Notes: a model not told the origin generated them from the letters alone. A stretch of 64,000 nt of DNA from Actinomyces sp. oral taxon 414 (GCF_001278845.1 NZ_CP012590.1:682001-746000); one strand, 5' to 3'; counted from the first letter of the stretch, positions 47,443 to 56,736 are shown. Made by a program: numbers and translations.

Positions 47443-48237
47443 GCGGGGCGGGCACGAGCGCAGGGCCGAGCGCCAGCAGGCCGCCAGCGCGGCCAGGCTG
47501 ACGGCGTAGACGACTCCCAGCGCCGGCTGCGCCCAGGACTGCGGCCAGTCGGCGTTCCAGGCGAAGTGCAGGGCGAAGCCGGCGACCACTCCGAGCACCC
47601 CGTGGCGCCGGCGGCCCGTGGCCATGGCCGTTGTCAGCCCCCAGCCGGCGATGGCCGTGCAGATCGCGTGCAGCCCGGCGCCCAGGCCCAGTTCGCGCTG
47701 GTGCCAGCTGTCCAGGGCCCCGGCCAGGTCCGAGCTCGGGTGCGCCAGCGCCCCGGCGACCCCGTAGATGAGGGTCTCGATGAGTTCGAAGCCCAGGCCG
47801 CAGAACAGGCCGATGATCAGGCCGTCGCCGGGGCGGCGCATGCGCGGCCACCAGGCGATGGAGATGAGGGCGACGCCGAGGTCCTTGGCGATCTCCTCCG
47901 GCCAGGCGCCCGAGACGGAGTCGGCGATGGCGTCCCAGCCGAGCCGGGCCATGAGGTCGTCGGTCTGGTCGGCGCACAGGATGATCAGGGCCGGGGCGGC
48001 CAGGGCGCCCCAGGCCAGGGCGAGGGCGACGGCGGCGCCGTGGCGGTCCCACAGGCGGCTGCGGCGCACCAGGGCGGCGGCGATGCCCGTGACCGTGGCG
48101 CTGATGAGCAGGCCGACGCCCACCGAGACGGGGGCGGCGCCGGCGTAGGCGCTCAGGTCGGGGCCCGAGACGGCGGCGCCCGCCGCGATGATGAGGGCCA
48201 GGGCCCATGCGGCGGGGCTGCGCAGAAGGCGGGTCAT
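47338..48237 (-). CDS. PrsW-like glutamic intramembrane protease
   Basis: A 299-residue membrane protein with about eight hydrophobic segments and the PrsW/CPBP-like site. It shows AWPEEIAKDLGV (Glu114-Glu115), GLGFELIETLIYGV (Glu151/154), GLHAICTAIAGWG (His190) and LHFAWNADW. PrsW proteases cut anti-sigma factors or other membrane proteins. The Pro/Gly-rich C-terminal ~35 residues are unusual, and their coding region overlaps the opposite gene by 105 bp. The ATG overlaps the stop of an upstream anchored protein, a possible partner. Confidence 0.85.
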   Translation of the reverse strand: MTRLLRSPAAWALALIIAAGAAVSGPDLSAYAGAAPVSVGVGLLISATVTGIAAALVRRSRLWDRHGAAVALALAWGALAAPALIILCADQTDDLMARLGWDAIADSVSGAWPEEIAKDLGVALISIAWWPRMRRPGDGLIIGLFCGLGFELIETLIYGVAGALAHPSSDLAGALDSWHQRELGLGAGLHAICTAIAGWGLTTAMATGRRRHGVLGVVAGFALHFAWNADWPQSWAQPALGVVYAVSLAALAACWRSALRSCPPRSRAGGPDGPPHPGGGVPLGENAGGEGAQLPAGAR

Positions 48238-48824
48238 GCGTCCTCCTGCTCGGCGCGGGCGGCGTCGAGGTCCTCCAGGAGGGCGTCGACCTCCTGCGCG
48301 GGCCCGGACAGGGTGGTGACCAGGGCGTCGCCCCCGCCGAGGTCCTCCAGGACGGTGACGTGCACCGCGCCGGTCCCGTCCGGCCCGCTCACGGCCGTCC
48401 ACACCGGGTCGCCAGGCTCGTGGGTCACCGTGATCCGGTCCCGTCCGGCCTCCTCGTCGTCGTAGAAGAGCCGTTCGGCCAGGGCCCTGCGCACGGCCGT
48501 GGACGGATCGGTCACGCCGCGGCGCGAGTCCGCGACCAGGGACGCGTCCGCGCACAGGTAGAGCTCGCCCGTGTCGCCCGTGGCGCCCGCGGGCGAGCAG
48601 GGCGTGCGGGTCGACGCGGCGGCGGAGACGACCGGGTCGGCCCCGCCCAGCGGGATCCGCGTGGTGGCCTGCGAATTGGCGTCGCTCCGGGCCAGGGCGG
48701 CGTCGGCCAGCACGGGCAGGGCGTAGAGCGCGGCCGTGAGGGCGAGCGCGGTGAGCGCCGCCGCGGCCGGGCGGGCCCGTCGGGGGCCCGCGGCGGGGGA
48801 GGTCGGGGGACGATTGCTCAGCAC
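48234..48824 (-). CDS. Small membrane-anchored extracytoplasmic protein, unknown function
   Basis: The 196-residue product has a basic N-terminus and one hydrophobic segment (PAAAALTALALTAALYALPVLA). An outside domain follows with two cysteines (RTPCSPAG and LYLCADAS) that could form a disulfide. The C-terminus is acidic. I do not recognise the domain. The GTG at 48824 is a guess; the frame is open to an ATG at 48947. It is coupled by a 4-nt overlap to the PrsW-like protease. Confidence 0.65.
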   Translation of the reverse strand: MLSNRPPTSPAAGPRRARPAAAALTALALTAALYALPVLADAALARSDANSQATTRIPLGGADPVVSAAASTRTPCSPAGATGDTGELYLCADASLVADSRRGVTDPSTAVRRALAERLFYDDEEAGRDRITVTHEPGDPVWTAVSGPDGTGAVHVTVLEDLGGGDALVTTLSGPAQEVDALLEDLDAARAEQEDA

Positions 48825-48945
48825 GGGGGCGAACCTGCCATGGCTCCGGGCGCCGCGGCCTCGGCCTGCGGGCGGAGGACGTCTCCTCCTGCCGGAGGAG
48901 TCGGGGCCGGGGCGGGCGCCGTCGGCATGGTGCATCATGCCCCTC

Positions 48946-49722
48946 ATGAGCAGACGAGAGTTCTACCGCCGGGGTCCGGTGCTCCTGCGCGGCGACCAGA
49001 TCCCGACCCAGACCACCGACACCCGCCTGCTGTCCGGCGGGAACGGCGCCGACTGGCTCCACAAGGATCCCTGGCGGGTGATGAGGATCCAGGCGGAGTT
49101 CATCGAGGGCTTCGGGGCGCTGGCCGAGCTGGGGCCGGCGATCAGCGTCTTCGGCTCGGCGCGCACCGCCCCCTCCGATCCGCACTACGCCCTCGCCGAG
49201 GGCATCGGCGCGGGGATCGCCCGGGCCGGCTACGCCGTCATCACCGGCGGCGGCCCGGGGATGATGGAGGCCGCGAACAAGGGCGCCCGGGAGGCGGGCG
49301 GCGTGTCGGTGGGGCTGGGCATCGAACTGCCCCGCGAGCAGGGGATGAACGACTACGTGGACCTGGGCGTCCATTTCCGCTACTTCTTCGCCCGCAAGAC
49401 GATGTTCGTCAAGTACTCCGACGGGTTCGTGGTCATGCCCGGCGGCTTCGGCACGCTCGACGAGCTCTTCGAGGCCCTTACCCTGGTCCAGACCCGCAAG
49501 GTCCTCGGCTTCCCGGTGGTGCTCGTGGGCAGCGGCTTCTGGGGGCCCCTGGTGGAGTGGATTCGCGGCACGCTAGCCGGCCGGGGGATGATCTCGCCGC
49601 GGGATCCGCAGCTGCTCCACGTGGTCGACACGGTCGACGAGGCCGTCGACTGCGTCGTGGCGGAGGCGCGGAGGCTGCGCAACGGGGACGACGCCGGGTC
49701 CGGGGCGCCGGGGGCGCGGTGA
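48946..49722 (+). CDS. LOG-family (TIGR00730-type) Rossmann protein
   Basis: A 258-residue protein of the lysine-decarboxylase-like/LOG fold. It shows ISVFGSARTAPSDP, AVITGGGPGMMEAANKGA and the diagnostic VMPGGFGTLDELFEALTL. LOG enzymes release nucleobases from nucleotide 5'-monophosphates; the substrate here is unknown. The start is either ATG 48937 or 48946; CATCAT at 48933-48938 would suit a leaderless start at 48946. Confidence 0.88.
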   Translation: MSRREFYRRGPVLLRGDQIPTQTTDTRLLSGGNGADWLHKDPWRVMRIQAEFIEGFGALAELGPAISVFGSARTAPSDPHYALAEGIGAGIARAGYAVITGGGPGMMEAANKGAREAGGVSVGLGIELPREQGMNDYVDLGVHFRYFFARKTMFVKYSDGFVVMPGGFGTLDELFEALTLVQTRKVLGFPVVLVGSGFWGPLVEWIRGTLAGRGMISPRDPQLLHVVDTVDEAVDCVVAEARRLRNGDDAGSGAPGAR

Positions 49723-49786
49723 GCGCGGGCGGGCCGACGGCGGCGGCCCCGCGGCGGTTTTCCGGGCCCCGGATGGGACCATGCCG

Positions 49787-49792
49787 TAGAAT
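49787..49792 (+). promoter_or_regulatory. -10 box of the DUF3117 gene
   Basis: TAGAAT lies about 50 nt before the ATG, giving a ~44-nt leader with a strong ribosome site. No clear -35 is seen. Confidence 0.5.
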
Positions 49793-49842
49793 GGGGCTGG
49801 TAGCGCGGTGAGTGCCGCGCCTTTGCACTGAAAGGGGAGCAC

Positions 49843-50010
49843 ATGGCTGCCATGAAGCCCAGGACCGGCGACGGGCCTCTCGAGGTCGTCAAGGAAGGCC
49901 GCTCCATCATCATGCGGGTCCCGCTGGAGGGCGGCGGCCGTCTCGTCGTCGAGATCACGCCCGATGAGATCAAGGAGCTCCAGGAGGCCCTCGCCTCGGT
50001 CAAGGTCTGA
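49843..50010 (+). CDS. DUF3117 family protein
   Basis: A 55-residue conserved actinobacterial protein of unknown role: MAAMKPRTGDGPLEVVKEGR, then IIMRVPLEGGGRLVVEITPDE and the end ELQEALASVKV. It follows AAAGGGGAG by 3 nt, a strong ribosome site, and has its own TAGAAT promoter. Length and sequence fit the family in full. Confidence 0.9.
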   Translation: MAAMKPRTGDGPLEVVKEGRSIIMRVPLEGGGRLVVEITPDEIKELQEALASVKV

Positions 50011-50140
50011 GGGTCGGGGTCTGGGCGGCCCGGCCGGTCCGAGGCGCGCGATGAGGACCGGGACCCCTGGGGCCCGGTCCTCATCCGTCATTCGCGGGCG
50101 GGCCCGGCCGGGGCCGGCGCCCCGTCACGACCCACGTCCG

Positions 50141-50776
50141 TCACAACCGGCGCACCGCCACCAGGAGCCCGTCGCCCACGGGCAGCAGCGAGGTGAGCAG
50201 GTCCTCGCGTTCGCGCAGCGCCTTGCCCAGCTCGCGCGCGGCCACGGTGGCGGGGTCGCGGCGGGCCGGGTCGGCGACGTGGTCGTTCCACAGGGCCCGG
50301 GTGATGGCCAGCACGCCGCCCACGCGCAGCATGCGCAGGGCCTGGTCGATGAGCGCGGCGGACTCCTCCGGCTCGACGTCGAGGACCACCATGTCGTAGG
50401 AGCGCGCCGCCATGCGGGGCAGGACGTCGGAGGCCCGGCCCCGGATAATGCGGGTGCGTGAGCGCGCCCGGCCCCCGGACTCGAAGGCGCGGCGCGCCTC
50501 GCGCTGGATCTCGGGTTCGACGTCAATGGTGGTGAGTACGCCGTCGGGCCCCATCCCGTCCAGGATCCACAGGCCCGACACGCCCGTGCCGGTGCCGATC
50601 TCGGCGACGGAGCGGGCGGCGACCGAGGCCGCCAGCATGCGCAGTGCGGCGCCCGTGGCGGGGGTGACGGGGGCGGTGCCCAGTTCGATGCCGCGCAGGC
50701 GGGCCTGCATGGCGGCCTCGGGCTCGATGGGGAACTCCTCCGTGTAGGACCAGCTCAGCGTCTTGTCAGCACTCAT
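50141..50776 (-). CDS. SAM-dependent O-methyltransferase (class I)
   Basis: The 211-residue product has the Rossmann SAM motif VAEIGTGTGVSGLWIL, the acidic LTTIDVEPEIQREARRAF, and MVVLDVEPEESAALIDQAL, as in the Mdmc/caffeoyl-CoA methyltransferase-like family found beside sigE and tat genes in actinobacteria. The substrate is unknown. ATG at 50776 follows GAAGGAG. It is divergent from the tat gene. Confidence 0.88.
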   Translation of the reverse strand: MSADKTLSWSYTEEFPIEPEAAMQARLRGIELGTAPVTPATGAALRMLAASVAARSVAEIGTGTGVSGLWILDGMGPDGVLTTIDVEPEIQREARRAFESGGRARSRTRIIRGRASDVLPRMAARSYDMVVLDVEPEESAALIDQALRMLRVGGVLAITRALWNDHVADPARRDPATVAARELGKALREREDLLTSLLPVGDGLLVAVRRL

Positions 50777-50905
50777 GGGTGCTCCTTCCTCGAAGTGTGC
50801 TCCGCCGCGCGCCGCGGACGGCCGGCCCGGCGCCGCGCGGCCCCATTGTCCCAGGTCGCGGGCCGGGCGGCGGCCGCGGACGCGCGCCCGCTTATACTGA
50901 CGGGC

Positions 50906-51544
50906 GTGTTTGGCATTTCGGGCTCCGAGTTCCTCGTGCTGCTCCTGGTCGTCATTGTCGTCGTGGGGCCCCGGCGCCTGCCGGAGTACACGCGCCGGCT
51001 CACCCAGCTGGTGCGCCGGCTGCGCCTGTTCCTCGACAACGCCAAGGAGCAGATCGCCCAGGAGGTGGGCCCCGAGCTCGGGGAGCTCAACCTGGAGGAT
51101 CTCAACCCGCGCAATTACGATCCCCGCAAGATTGTGCGCGACGCGCTCGGCGAGGATCTCGACGCCATTCGCCGGGACCTGTCCAGCCCCTTCCAGTCCG
51201 CCGTGTCCACCGCTGAAAGGGCCGGCGACGAGGCCGTGGCGGCCGTGCGCGGCGCCAAGCCGCTGTCGGCGATGATCGACGCCGAGGCCGGGCGGGCCCG
51301 CGAGGCCGGGTCGGTGTCCGCGGCCGCCCCGGAGGTGCGGGCCGAGACCGCCACGCCGGAGCCGGCCGCCCCGGAGCCGGCCGCGGCTCCGACCGCCCCG
51401 GAGCCGGCCCGGGTGCCCTCGAGCCTGGTCGCCGATCGGCCCGCCGCGCCCGCCCGCCCGGTATCCCCGCGCGATATCGTGCGTGCCGCCCGCGCCGCCG
51501 CGCGCACCCGGCCCGAGGCCGCCGTCGCCGTCGTCGACGCCTGA
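50906..51544 (+). CDS. tatB: Sec-independent translocase TatA/TatB-type protein
   Basis: The 212-residue product starts with the Tat signature: a short N-terminus, Glu, and one membrane helix ending in GP (SEFLVLLLVVIVVVGPRRLPEY). An amphipathic helix (RRLTQLVRRLRLFLDNAKEQ) and an acidic segment follow, with a long Ala/Pro/Glu tail. The long tail favours TatB over TatA. TATACT at 50893-50898 ends 7 nt before the GTG, predicting a leaderless mRNA. Confidence 0.85.
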   Translation: MFGISGSEFLVLLLVVIVVVGPRRLPEYTRRLTQLVRRLRLFLDNAKEQIAQEVGPELGELNLEDLNPRNYDPRKIVRDALGEDLDAIRRDLSSPFQSAVSTAERAGDEAVAAVRGAKPLSAMIDAEAGRAREAGSVSAAAPEVRAETATPEPAAPEPAAAPTAPEPARVPSSLVADRPAAPARPVSPRDIVRAARAAARTRPEAAVAVVDA

Positions 51545-51557
51545 CGGGCGGCGCCGT

Positions 51558-52703
51558 TCAGCCGACCGGGCTGATACTCAGCTTCATCCCCGACAGGCCG
51601 CGCCGCACGCGGCCCAGTCGGCGGGCCACGTCGGCCAGGGCCCCGGCCGCCGGGGCGTCGGTGGCCGGAGCGCCGTCGGCGGCCACCGTCACCGGCACGC
51701 CGGCGTCGGAGCCCTCGCGCAGGGCGATGTCCAGCGGCAGCCGGGCCAGGAGCGGGACCTCGTAGCCCAGGGCCGTGCTCAGGGAGCGGCTGACAGCCAG
51801 GCCGCCGCCGGAGCCGAAGATCTCCAGGCGCGAGCCGTCGGGCTGGGGCAGGTAGGACATGTTCTCCACGACGCCCACGACCTTCTGCTTGGTCTGCACG
51901 GCGATGAGGCCGGTGCGTTCGGCGACCTCGGCGGCCGCGGTCTGGGGGGTGGTCACCACCAGGATCTCGGCGCCCGGCAGGAGCTGGGCCACCGAGATGG
52001 TTACGTCGCCGGTGCCGGGGGGCAGATCGAGCAGAAGGACGTCCAGGTCGCCCCAGAAGACGTCGGACAGGAACTGCTGGACCGCCCGGTGGAGCATGGG
52101 GCCGCGCCAGATGACCGGCTGCTTGTCCTCCACGAACATGCCGATGGAGATGACCTTCACCCCGTGGGCCACCGGCGGGACGATCATGCCGTCCAGCTGG
52201 GTGGGGACCCGCTCCACTCCGAGCATGCGGGGGATGGAGAAGCCGTAGATGTCGGCGTCGACCACGCCCACGCTCAGGCCCTGGGCGGCCATGGCGGCGG
52301 CCAGGTTGGCGGTCACCGACGACTTGCCGACCCCGCCCTTGCCGGAGGTCACGGCGTAGACGCGGGTGAGGCTGCCGGGCTTGGTGAAGGGGATCTCCGG
52401 CTCGGCCGCCCCGCCGCGCAGGCGCGCACGCAGCCCGGCGCGCTGCTCGTCGGTCATGACGCCCAGGCGGACCTCGACGCCGCTCACGCCCTCCAGGGCG
52501 CCGACCTCCCTGCGGGTGTCGGCGGTGATGGTGTCCTTGAGGGGGCAGCCGGCGACCGTGAGCAGCACGCCCACCGTGACGACGCCGTCCTCGATCTCCA
52601 CGGATTCGACCATGCCGAGGTCGGTGATGGGGCGGCGCAGCTCGGGGTCGATGACCCGGCTGAGCGCCCGGCGGACCTGGTCCTGGGTGGGGGTGGTGGC
52701 CAT
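51558..52703 (-). CDS. mrp: Mrp/NBP35 family ATP-binding iron-sulfur carrier
   Basis: A 381-residue cytosolic protein with an N-terminal DUF59/MIP18 domain (residues ~5-80, VAGCPLKDTI) and a P-loop domain. The latter has TSGKGGVGKSSVTANLAAAM, VVDADIYGFSIPRML, LLLDLPPGTGDVTIS and VVENMSYLPQPDG. The CxxC that follows ENMSY in many Mrp/ApbC proteins is absent, as I recall for other actinobacterial Mrp proteins. TAGGAT ends 6 nt before the ATG at 52703. Confidence 0.92.
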   Translation of the reverse strand: MATTPTQDQVRRALSRVIDPELRRPITDLGMVESVEIEDGVVTVGVLLTVAGCPLKDTITADTRREVGALEGVSGVEVRLGVMTDEQRAGLRARLRGGAAEPEIPFTKPGSLTRVYAVTSGKGGVGKSSVTANLAAAMAAQGLSVGVVDADIYGFSIPRMLGVERVPTQLDGMIVPPVAHGVKVISIGMFVEDKQPVIWRGPMLHRAVQQFLSDVFWGDLDVLLLDLPPGTGDVTISVAQLLPGAEILVVTTPQTAAAEVAERTGLIAVQTKQKVVGVVENMSYLPQPDGSRLEIFGSGGGLAVSRSLSTALGYEVPLLARLPLDIALREGSDAGVPVTVAADGAPATDAPAAGALADVARRLGRVRRGLSGMKLSISPVG

Positions 52704-52868
52704 GGCGTCATCCTAGGTGGGCCCCGCGGGGGCGTTTTCGTGGCGCACGGCACGTTGAGGCCGACATCTCCGTGCGCAAAGGCCCGCGCGGCGGCGTCGG
52801 CGTCGTAGCCTGGACGGGCCGCCAAGCGCGGATTGACGTCCCTCAAGCGACTCGGAAAGACACAGCGC

Positions 52869-54755
52869 ATGCCCTCGACTCAGCGCTCCACCAGCCCGCC
52901 GCCCGCCGGCGCCCCCGCGCGGGGCCGCATTGGCGGCCTCGACGGACTGCGCGCCATCGCCGTCGCCGTCGTCCTCGTCTACCACCTGCTGCCCGGGCTC
53001 CTGCCGGGCGGAATGGTGGGGGTCGACGCCTTCTTCGTCATCTCGGGCTTCCTCATCACCAGCCTCCTGCTCGTCGAGCGCCGCACCACGGGGCGCATCG
53101 ACGTCATGCGCTTCTGGACCAGGCGCCTGCGCCGGATCGTGCCCGCCCTGCTCGTGGCGGTCGCCGCGACCGTGGCTGCGGCCGCCTGCCTGGGCGGCGA
53201 CGTCCTGCTGGCCGTGCGCCGCCAGGTCATCGGCTCGGTCCTGCTGGTCTACAACTGGGTGGAGATCGTGGCCGGATCGTCCTACTTCGACCAGACCCAG
53301 CCGCTGCTGCTGACCAATGTGTGGTCGCTGGCGGTGGAGGAGCAGTTCTACCTGGTGTGGCCGCTGGTCATCATCGTCCTCCTGGCGCGGGGCGTCTCGC
53401 GCCAGCGAGTCAGGGTCGGCGCCCTCCTGGCCCTGGTGCTCTCACTGGCCTCGGCCGTCTGGGCCCTGCGCCTGGTGCGAGACGGCGCCCCCGTCTCACG
53501 CGTCTACATGGGGACCGACACCCACGCCTTCGGCCTCATGCTAGGCGCCGCCTGGGCCCTGTGGCACGGGCGCGCGACGCAGGGGGATCTCGAGCCCCTG
53601 CCGGCGGGACTGCGCCGGGTGCGCGGGGCGGCGGGGTGGGCCGGCCTGGCCGGCCTGCTCATCCTGGCCCGCGTCGCCGGCGAGACGGCGGCCGACGGCG
53701 GGTCGGGGCCCGAGCCGGCGCTCATCATCGCATCCGTGTGCACCCTCGCCGTCGTCCAGGCCCTCACCGGCGAGGTCGCCGGCGCCGACGGGCCGGCCCG
53801 CCGGCTGATGAGCCTGCTGGAGGCCCGGCCGCTGAAGTGGCTGGGCGAGCGCTCCTACGGGCTGTACCTGTGGCACTGGCCCCTGGGGGTCCTGGCCTTC
53901 TACGCCATCCCGCCCACCGTCAGCCCCTGGGTGGTGGCCGTCGGGGTCCTGGGGCTCACGCTGTGCACCGCGGAGCTGTCCTACGCGCTTATCGAGACTC
54001 CCGTGCGCCGCGACGGCCTCCTGGCCCGGCTGCGGGGCCTGGTCCGGCTGCGCCCGCGCCAGCTGGTGCCGGCGGGGGGCGGGGCCACCGCCCTCGTCCT
54101 GCTCCTGGTCCTCGCCTTCGCCTCCCAGCCCGCCCAGTCGGCGGCCCAGCAGGCCATTGCGATCGGCACCGGCCACCTCAGCGCCCCCTCCGCGGCCCCG
54201 GCTCCGGCCGCGACCGCCGCGCCGGCCCAGTCCGCCCCCGAGCCGAGCGCCGCCCCCTTCACCGGCGGGGAGGTGGTCGTCGTCGGCGACTCCGTGACCA
54301 TTGCGGCGGCGCCGAGCCTGGAGGCGGACCTGCCGGGCGTGGCCGTCAACGCCGAGGTCTCGCGGTCCGTGTACGCCGCCCTGCCCGCCCTCCAGGCCAT
54401 GGACGCGGGCGGGGCCAGGCCCTGCGTCGTCGTCGCCCTGGCCACCAATGGCTCGGTCGAGACCGACCAGCTCGATGCGATCCTGAGCTATCTGGGGCCC
54501 GACCGCAGGCTCGTCCTGGTCACCGCCTACGGCCCGGCGCGCACGACCTGGATCCCGCCGGCCAACGAGACGATCCGCGCCTTCGCCCAGGCCCACCCCG
54601 ACCAGGTGGCGGTGGCGGACTGGGACGCCGTCGTGGCCGCCCGCCCCGACCTCCTCGTCGACGACCAGGTCCACCCCGTGCCGGAGGGCGCCCAGCTGTA
54701 TGCGCAGACGGTGACGAACGCGGTCGAGTCCCTGAGGCGTCAGCCGGCGTCCTGA
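52869..54755 (+). CDS. Acyltransferase-3 (OafA/YrhL-type) with a C-terminal SGNH-like domain
   Basis: A 628-residue cell-envelope O-acyltransferase. The membrane part (about ten helices) has GLDGLRAIAVAVVLVYHLLPG with the catalytic His, GVDAFFVISGFLITSLLL, FWTRRLRRIVPALL and WSLAVEEQFYLVWP. After an Ala/Pro-rich linker comes an SGNH-like domain: VVVVGDSVTI (Ser), ALATNGSVE and LLVDDQVHPVPEGAQLYAQ (Asp-His). Such fusions acetylate wall or surface polymers. The ATG at 52869 is preferred to an in-frame TTG at 52833. TAGCCT lies at 52806-52811. Confidence 0.88.
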   Translation: MPSTQRSTSPPPAGAPARGRIGGLDGLRAIAVAVVLVYHLLPGLLPGGMVGVDAFFVISGFLITSLLLVERRTTGRIDVMRFWTRRLRRIVPALLVAVAATVAAAACLGGDVLLAVRRQVIGSVLLVYNWVEIVAGSSYFDQTQPLLLTNVWSLAVEEQFYLVWPLVIIVLLARGVSRQRVRVGALLALVLSLASAVWALRLVRDGAPVSRVYMGTDTHAFGLMLGAAWALWHGRATQGDLEPLPAGLRRVRGAAGWAGLAGLLILARVAGETAADGGSGPEPALIIASVCTLAVVQALTGEVAGADGPARRLMSLLEARPLKWLGERSYGLYLWHWPLGVLAFYAIPPTVSPWVVAVGVLGLTLCTAELSYALIETPVRRDGLLARLRGLVRLRPRQLVPAGGGATALVLLLVLAFASQPAQSAAQQAIAIGTGHLSAPSAAPAPAATAAPAQSAPEPSAAPFTGGEVVVVGDSVTIAAAPSLEADLPGVAVNAEVSRSVYAALPALQAMDAGGARPCVVVALATNGSVETDQLDAILSYLGPDRRLVLVTAYGPARTTWIPPANETIRAFAQAHPDQVAVADWDAVVAARPDLLVDDQVHPVPEGAQLYAQTVTNAVESLRRQPAS

Positions 54756-55357
54756 GCCGCGTCGGCGGCCCGCCCCGCGTCGGCCGGCGCCGGCCCGGTC
54801 TCGCCGTCGGCCGCCTCCTCGGAGAGCTCCTCCATGAGTTCGCCGACGATCTCCTCGCGCGAGCGGCGCTCCTCGGTCAGCAGCTCCTCCAGCATGTCGC
54901 GCAGCTCGGAGCGCACGAAGTCGCGGGTGGCGACGTCGTTCATGGCCAGGCGCAGGGAGGCGATCTCCCGGGTGAGGAACTCGGTGTCCTCCAGATTGCG
55001 CTGGGCGCGCTGGCGGTCCTGCTCGGCGGTGACGCGGTCGCGGTCGTCCTGGCGGTTCTGGGCCAGCAGGATTAGCGGCGCCGAGTAGGACGCCTGGGTG
55101 GAGAAGGCCAGATTGAGCAAAATGAAGGGGTAGGGGTCCCAGGCGCCGGCGTTGATCCTCACCAGGAGAATATTCGCCGCGATCCATGCCACCACGAACA
55201 CCGTCATGTACAGGACGAACTTGGGCGAGCCCATGAACCGGGCGGTCGCCTCGGCGAAGCGCCCGAAGCCGTCGGAGCGGGAGGCGCGCGCCGGGTGGAA
55301 CCAGCGCATCCACTGCGAACGGGACCGGGACAGCGGCTGGTCGAGCTGCTCAGCCAT
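54740..55357 (-). CDS. DUF1003 membrane protein
   Basis: A 205-residue protein with two membrane helices: KFVLYMTVFVVAWIAANILL, then PYPFILLNLAFSTQASYSAPLILLAQNRQ, the DUF1003 signature. A charged coiled-coil-like C-terminus follows. Function is unknown. ATG at 55357 follows GAGGAG and overlaps the end of the MgtE_N/CBS gene by 8 nt. The 3' end overlaps the acyltransferase gene by 16 nt. Confidence 0.9.
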   Translation of the reverse strand: MAEQLDQPLSRSRSQWMRWFHPARASRSDGFGRFAEATARFMGSPKFVLYMTVFVVAWIAANILLVRINAGAWDPYPFILLNLAFSTQASYSAPLILLAQNRQDDRDRVTAEQDRQRAQRNLEDTEFLTREIASLRLAMNDVATRDFVRSELRDMLEELLTEERRSREEIVGELMEELSEEAADGETGPAPADAGRAADAAQDAG

Positions 55358-56657
55358 TGGCGCTCCTCTCAATCATCTCATCGGTGATCTTGTCGTCGGC
55401 CTCGCGCCAATCGTCGGGCATGAGGTGGTCCAGGACGTCGTCGACGGACACGGCGCCCACCAGGCGGCCCGCCTCGTCGAGCACCGGCAGGGCGGTGAGG
55501 TTGTAGGTGGCCAGCAGGCGCGTGACGGTGCCGATGGAGTCGGCGGGGTGGACCCGGTCCAGGGCGGTGTCGATGATCGAGCCCACCATGCGCTGGGGGC
55601 GCTCGCGCAGGGCGCGCTGGAGGTGCACCATCCCCAGGAAACGGCCCGTGGGGGCCTCCAGGGGCGGGCGGCACACGAAGGCGACGGCCGCCAGGGCCGG
55701 GGGGACCTGCGCCTTGCGGGCCTGGGCGAGGAAGGTCGCCACATTCGCCTCCGGCGGCAGAATGATCGGCTCGGTGGTCATCAGGCCGCCGGCCGTGTAC
55801 TCGGCGTAGGTCATGAGGCGGCGCACGTCCTCGGCCTCGTCGGGCTGCATGAGGTCGAGCAGCTCGGCGGCCTTGGCCTGCGGCAGTTCGCCCACGAGGT
55901 CGGCGGCGTCGTCGGGCTCCATGGCGTCGAGCACGTCGGCCGCCCGGGCGGTGCTCAGGGCGGAGATGAGGGAGACGGCCTCGTCGTCGGACAGCTCCTC
56001 GACGGCGTCGGCCAGGCGCGCGTCGTCGAGCTCGGCGGCGACCTCGACCTGCCTGGCCAGGGGCAGGTCCGCCAGCACGTCGGCCAGGTCCGCGGGCTTG
56101 AGGTCCTCCATGGTGGCCAGCAGCGCCGTGGCGCCCTGCCGGTCGGCGCCGGAGGCCAGGCCGGAGACCTCCTCGGGGCGGACCATGAGCGTCTCGCCGC
56201 GGCGCAGGCCCAGGGGGCCGGAGGAGGCGCGCTGGACAAACAGGCGCGTGACCTTCCAGTCCTTGTTGCGGTCGGGCTCAATGGCGACGTCGCGGATCGT
56301 GACCCGGCCCGAGCCGTCGCGCAGGGTGACGACCCGGTCGAGCAGTTCGCCGACGACGAGGGTCTCGGCCTTGCGCTGCTCGAAGCGGCGGATATTGACC
56401 AGGCCCGTGGTAATGACCTGGCCGGGGTTAATGGCGGTGACCCGCGACAGGGGCAGGAAGACGCGCCGGCGCCCCGAGACGTCGATGACGAAGCCGACGG
56501 CGCGCGGGTCGCCGCGCATGCGGATGAGGACGATGACGTCGTGGACCTTGCCCACGGGGTCGCCGATCGGATCGAAGACCGTCGTGTCGACCAGGCGGGC
56601 GACGAAGACCCTCGACGACGTCGGCCGGGCCCCTGCTCGCGTCACGTTGTTCTCCAC
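55350..56657 (-). CDS. Soluble MgtE_N/CBS-domain protein with N-terminal PRC-barrel part
   Basis: A 435-residue cytosolic protein. Residues ~15-150 look like two PRC-barrel-type repeats (VFDPIGDPVGKVHDV and the later RVTIRDVAI). Then comes the MgtE intracellular helical domain (LADVLADLPLARQVEVAAELDD...LVGELPQAKAAELLDLMQPDEAEDVRRL) and a CBS pair (MTTEPIILPPEANV and LPVLDEAGRLVGAVSVDDVL). It has no membrane segments, so it is the sensor half of MgtE without the channel. GTG at 56657 lies 6 nt after TAGGCT. Confidence 0.87.
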   Translation of the reverse strand: MENNVTRAGARPTSSRVFVARLVDTTVFDPIGDPVGKVHDVIVLIRMRGDPRAVGFVIDVSGRRRVFLPLSRVTAINPGQVITTGLVNIRRFEQRKAETLVVGELLDRVVTLRDGSGRVTIRDVAIEPDRNKDWKVTRLFVQRASSGPLGLRRGETLMVRPEEVSGLASGADRQGATALLATMEDLKPADLADVLADLPLARQVEVAAELDDARLADAVEELSDDEAVSLISALSTARAADVLDAMEPDDAADLVGELPQAKAAELLDLMQPDEAEDVRRLMTYAEYTAGGLMTTEPIILPPEANVATFLAQARKAQVPPALAAVAFVCRPPLEAPTGRFLGMVHLQRALRERPQRMVGSIIDTALDRVHPADSIGTVTRLLATYNLTALPVLDEAGRLVGAVSVDDVLDHLMPDDWREADDKITDEMIERSANG

Positions 56658-56736
56658 GGGCACAGCCTATGCGCCCTGAGCGTCATGACCGCGGTACCGG
56701 GGCGTGGGCGGGGAGTCGGCGTGCGACCATGGGTCC

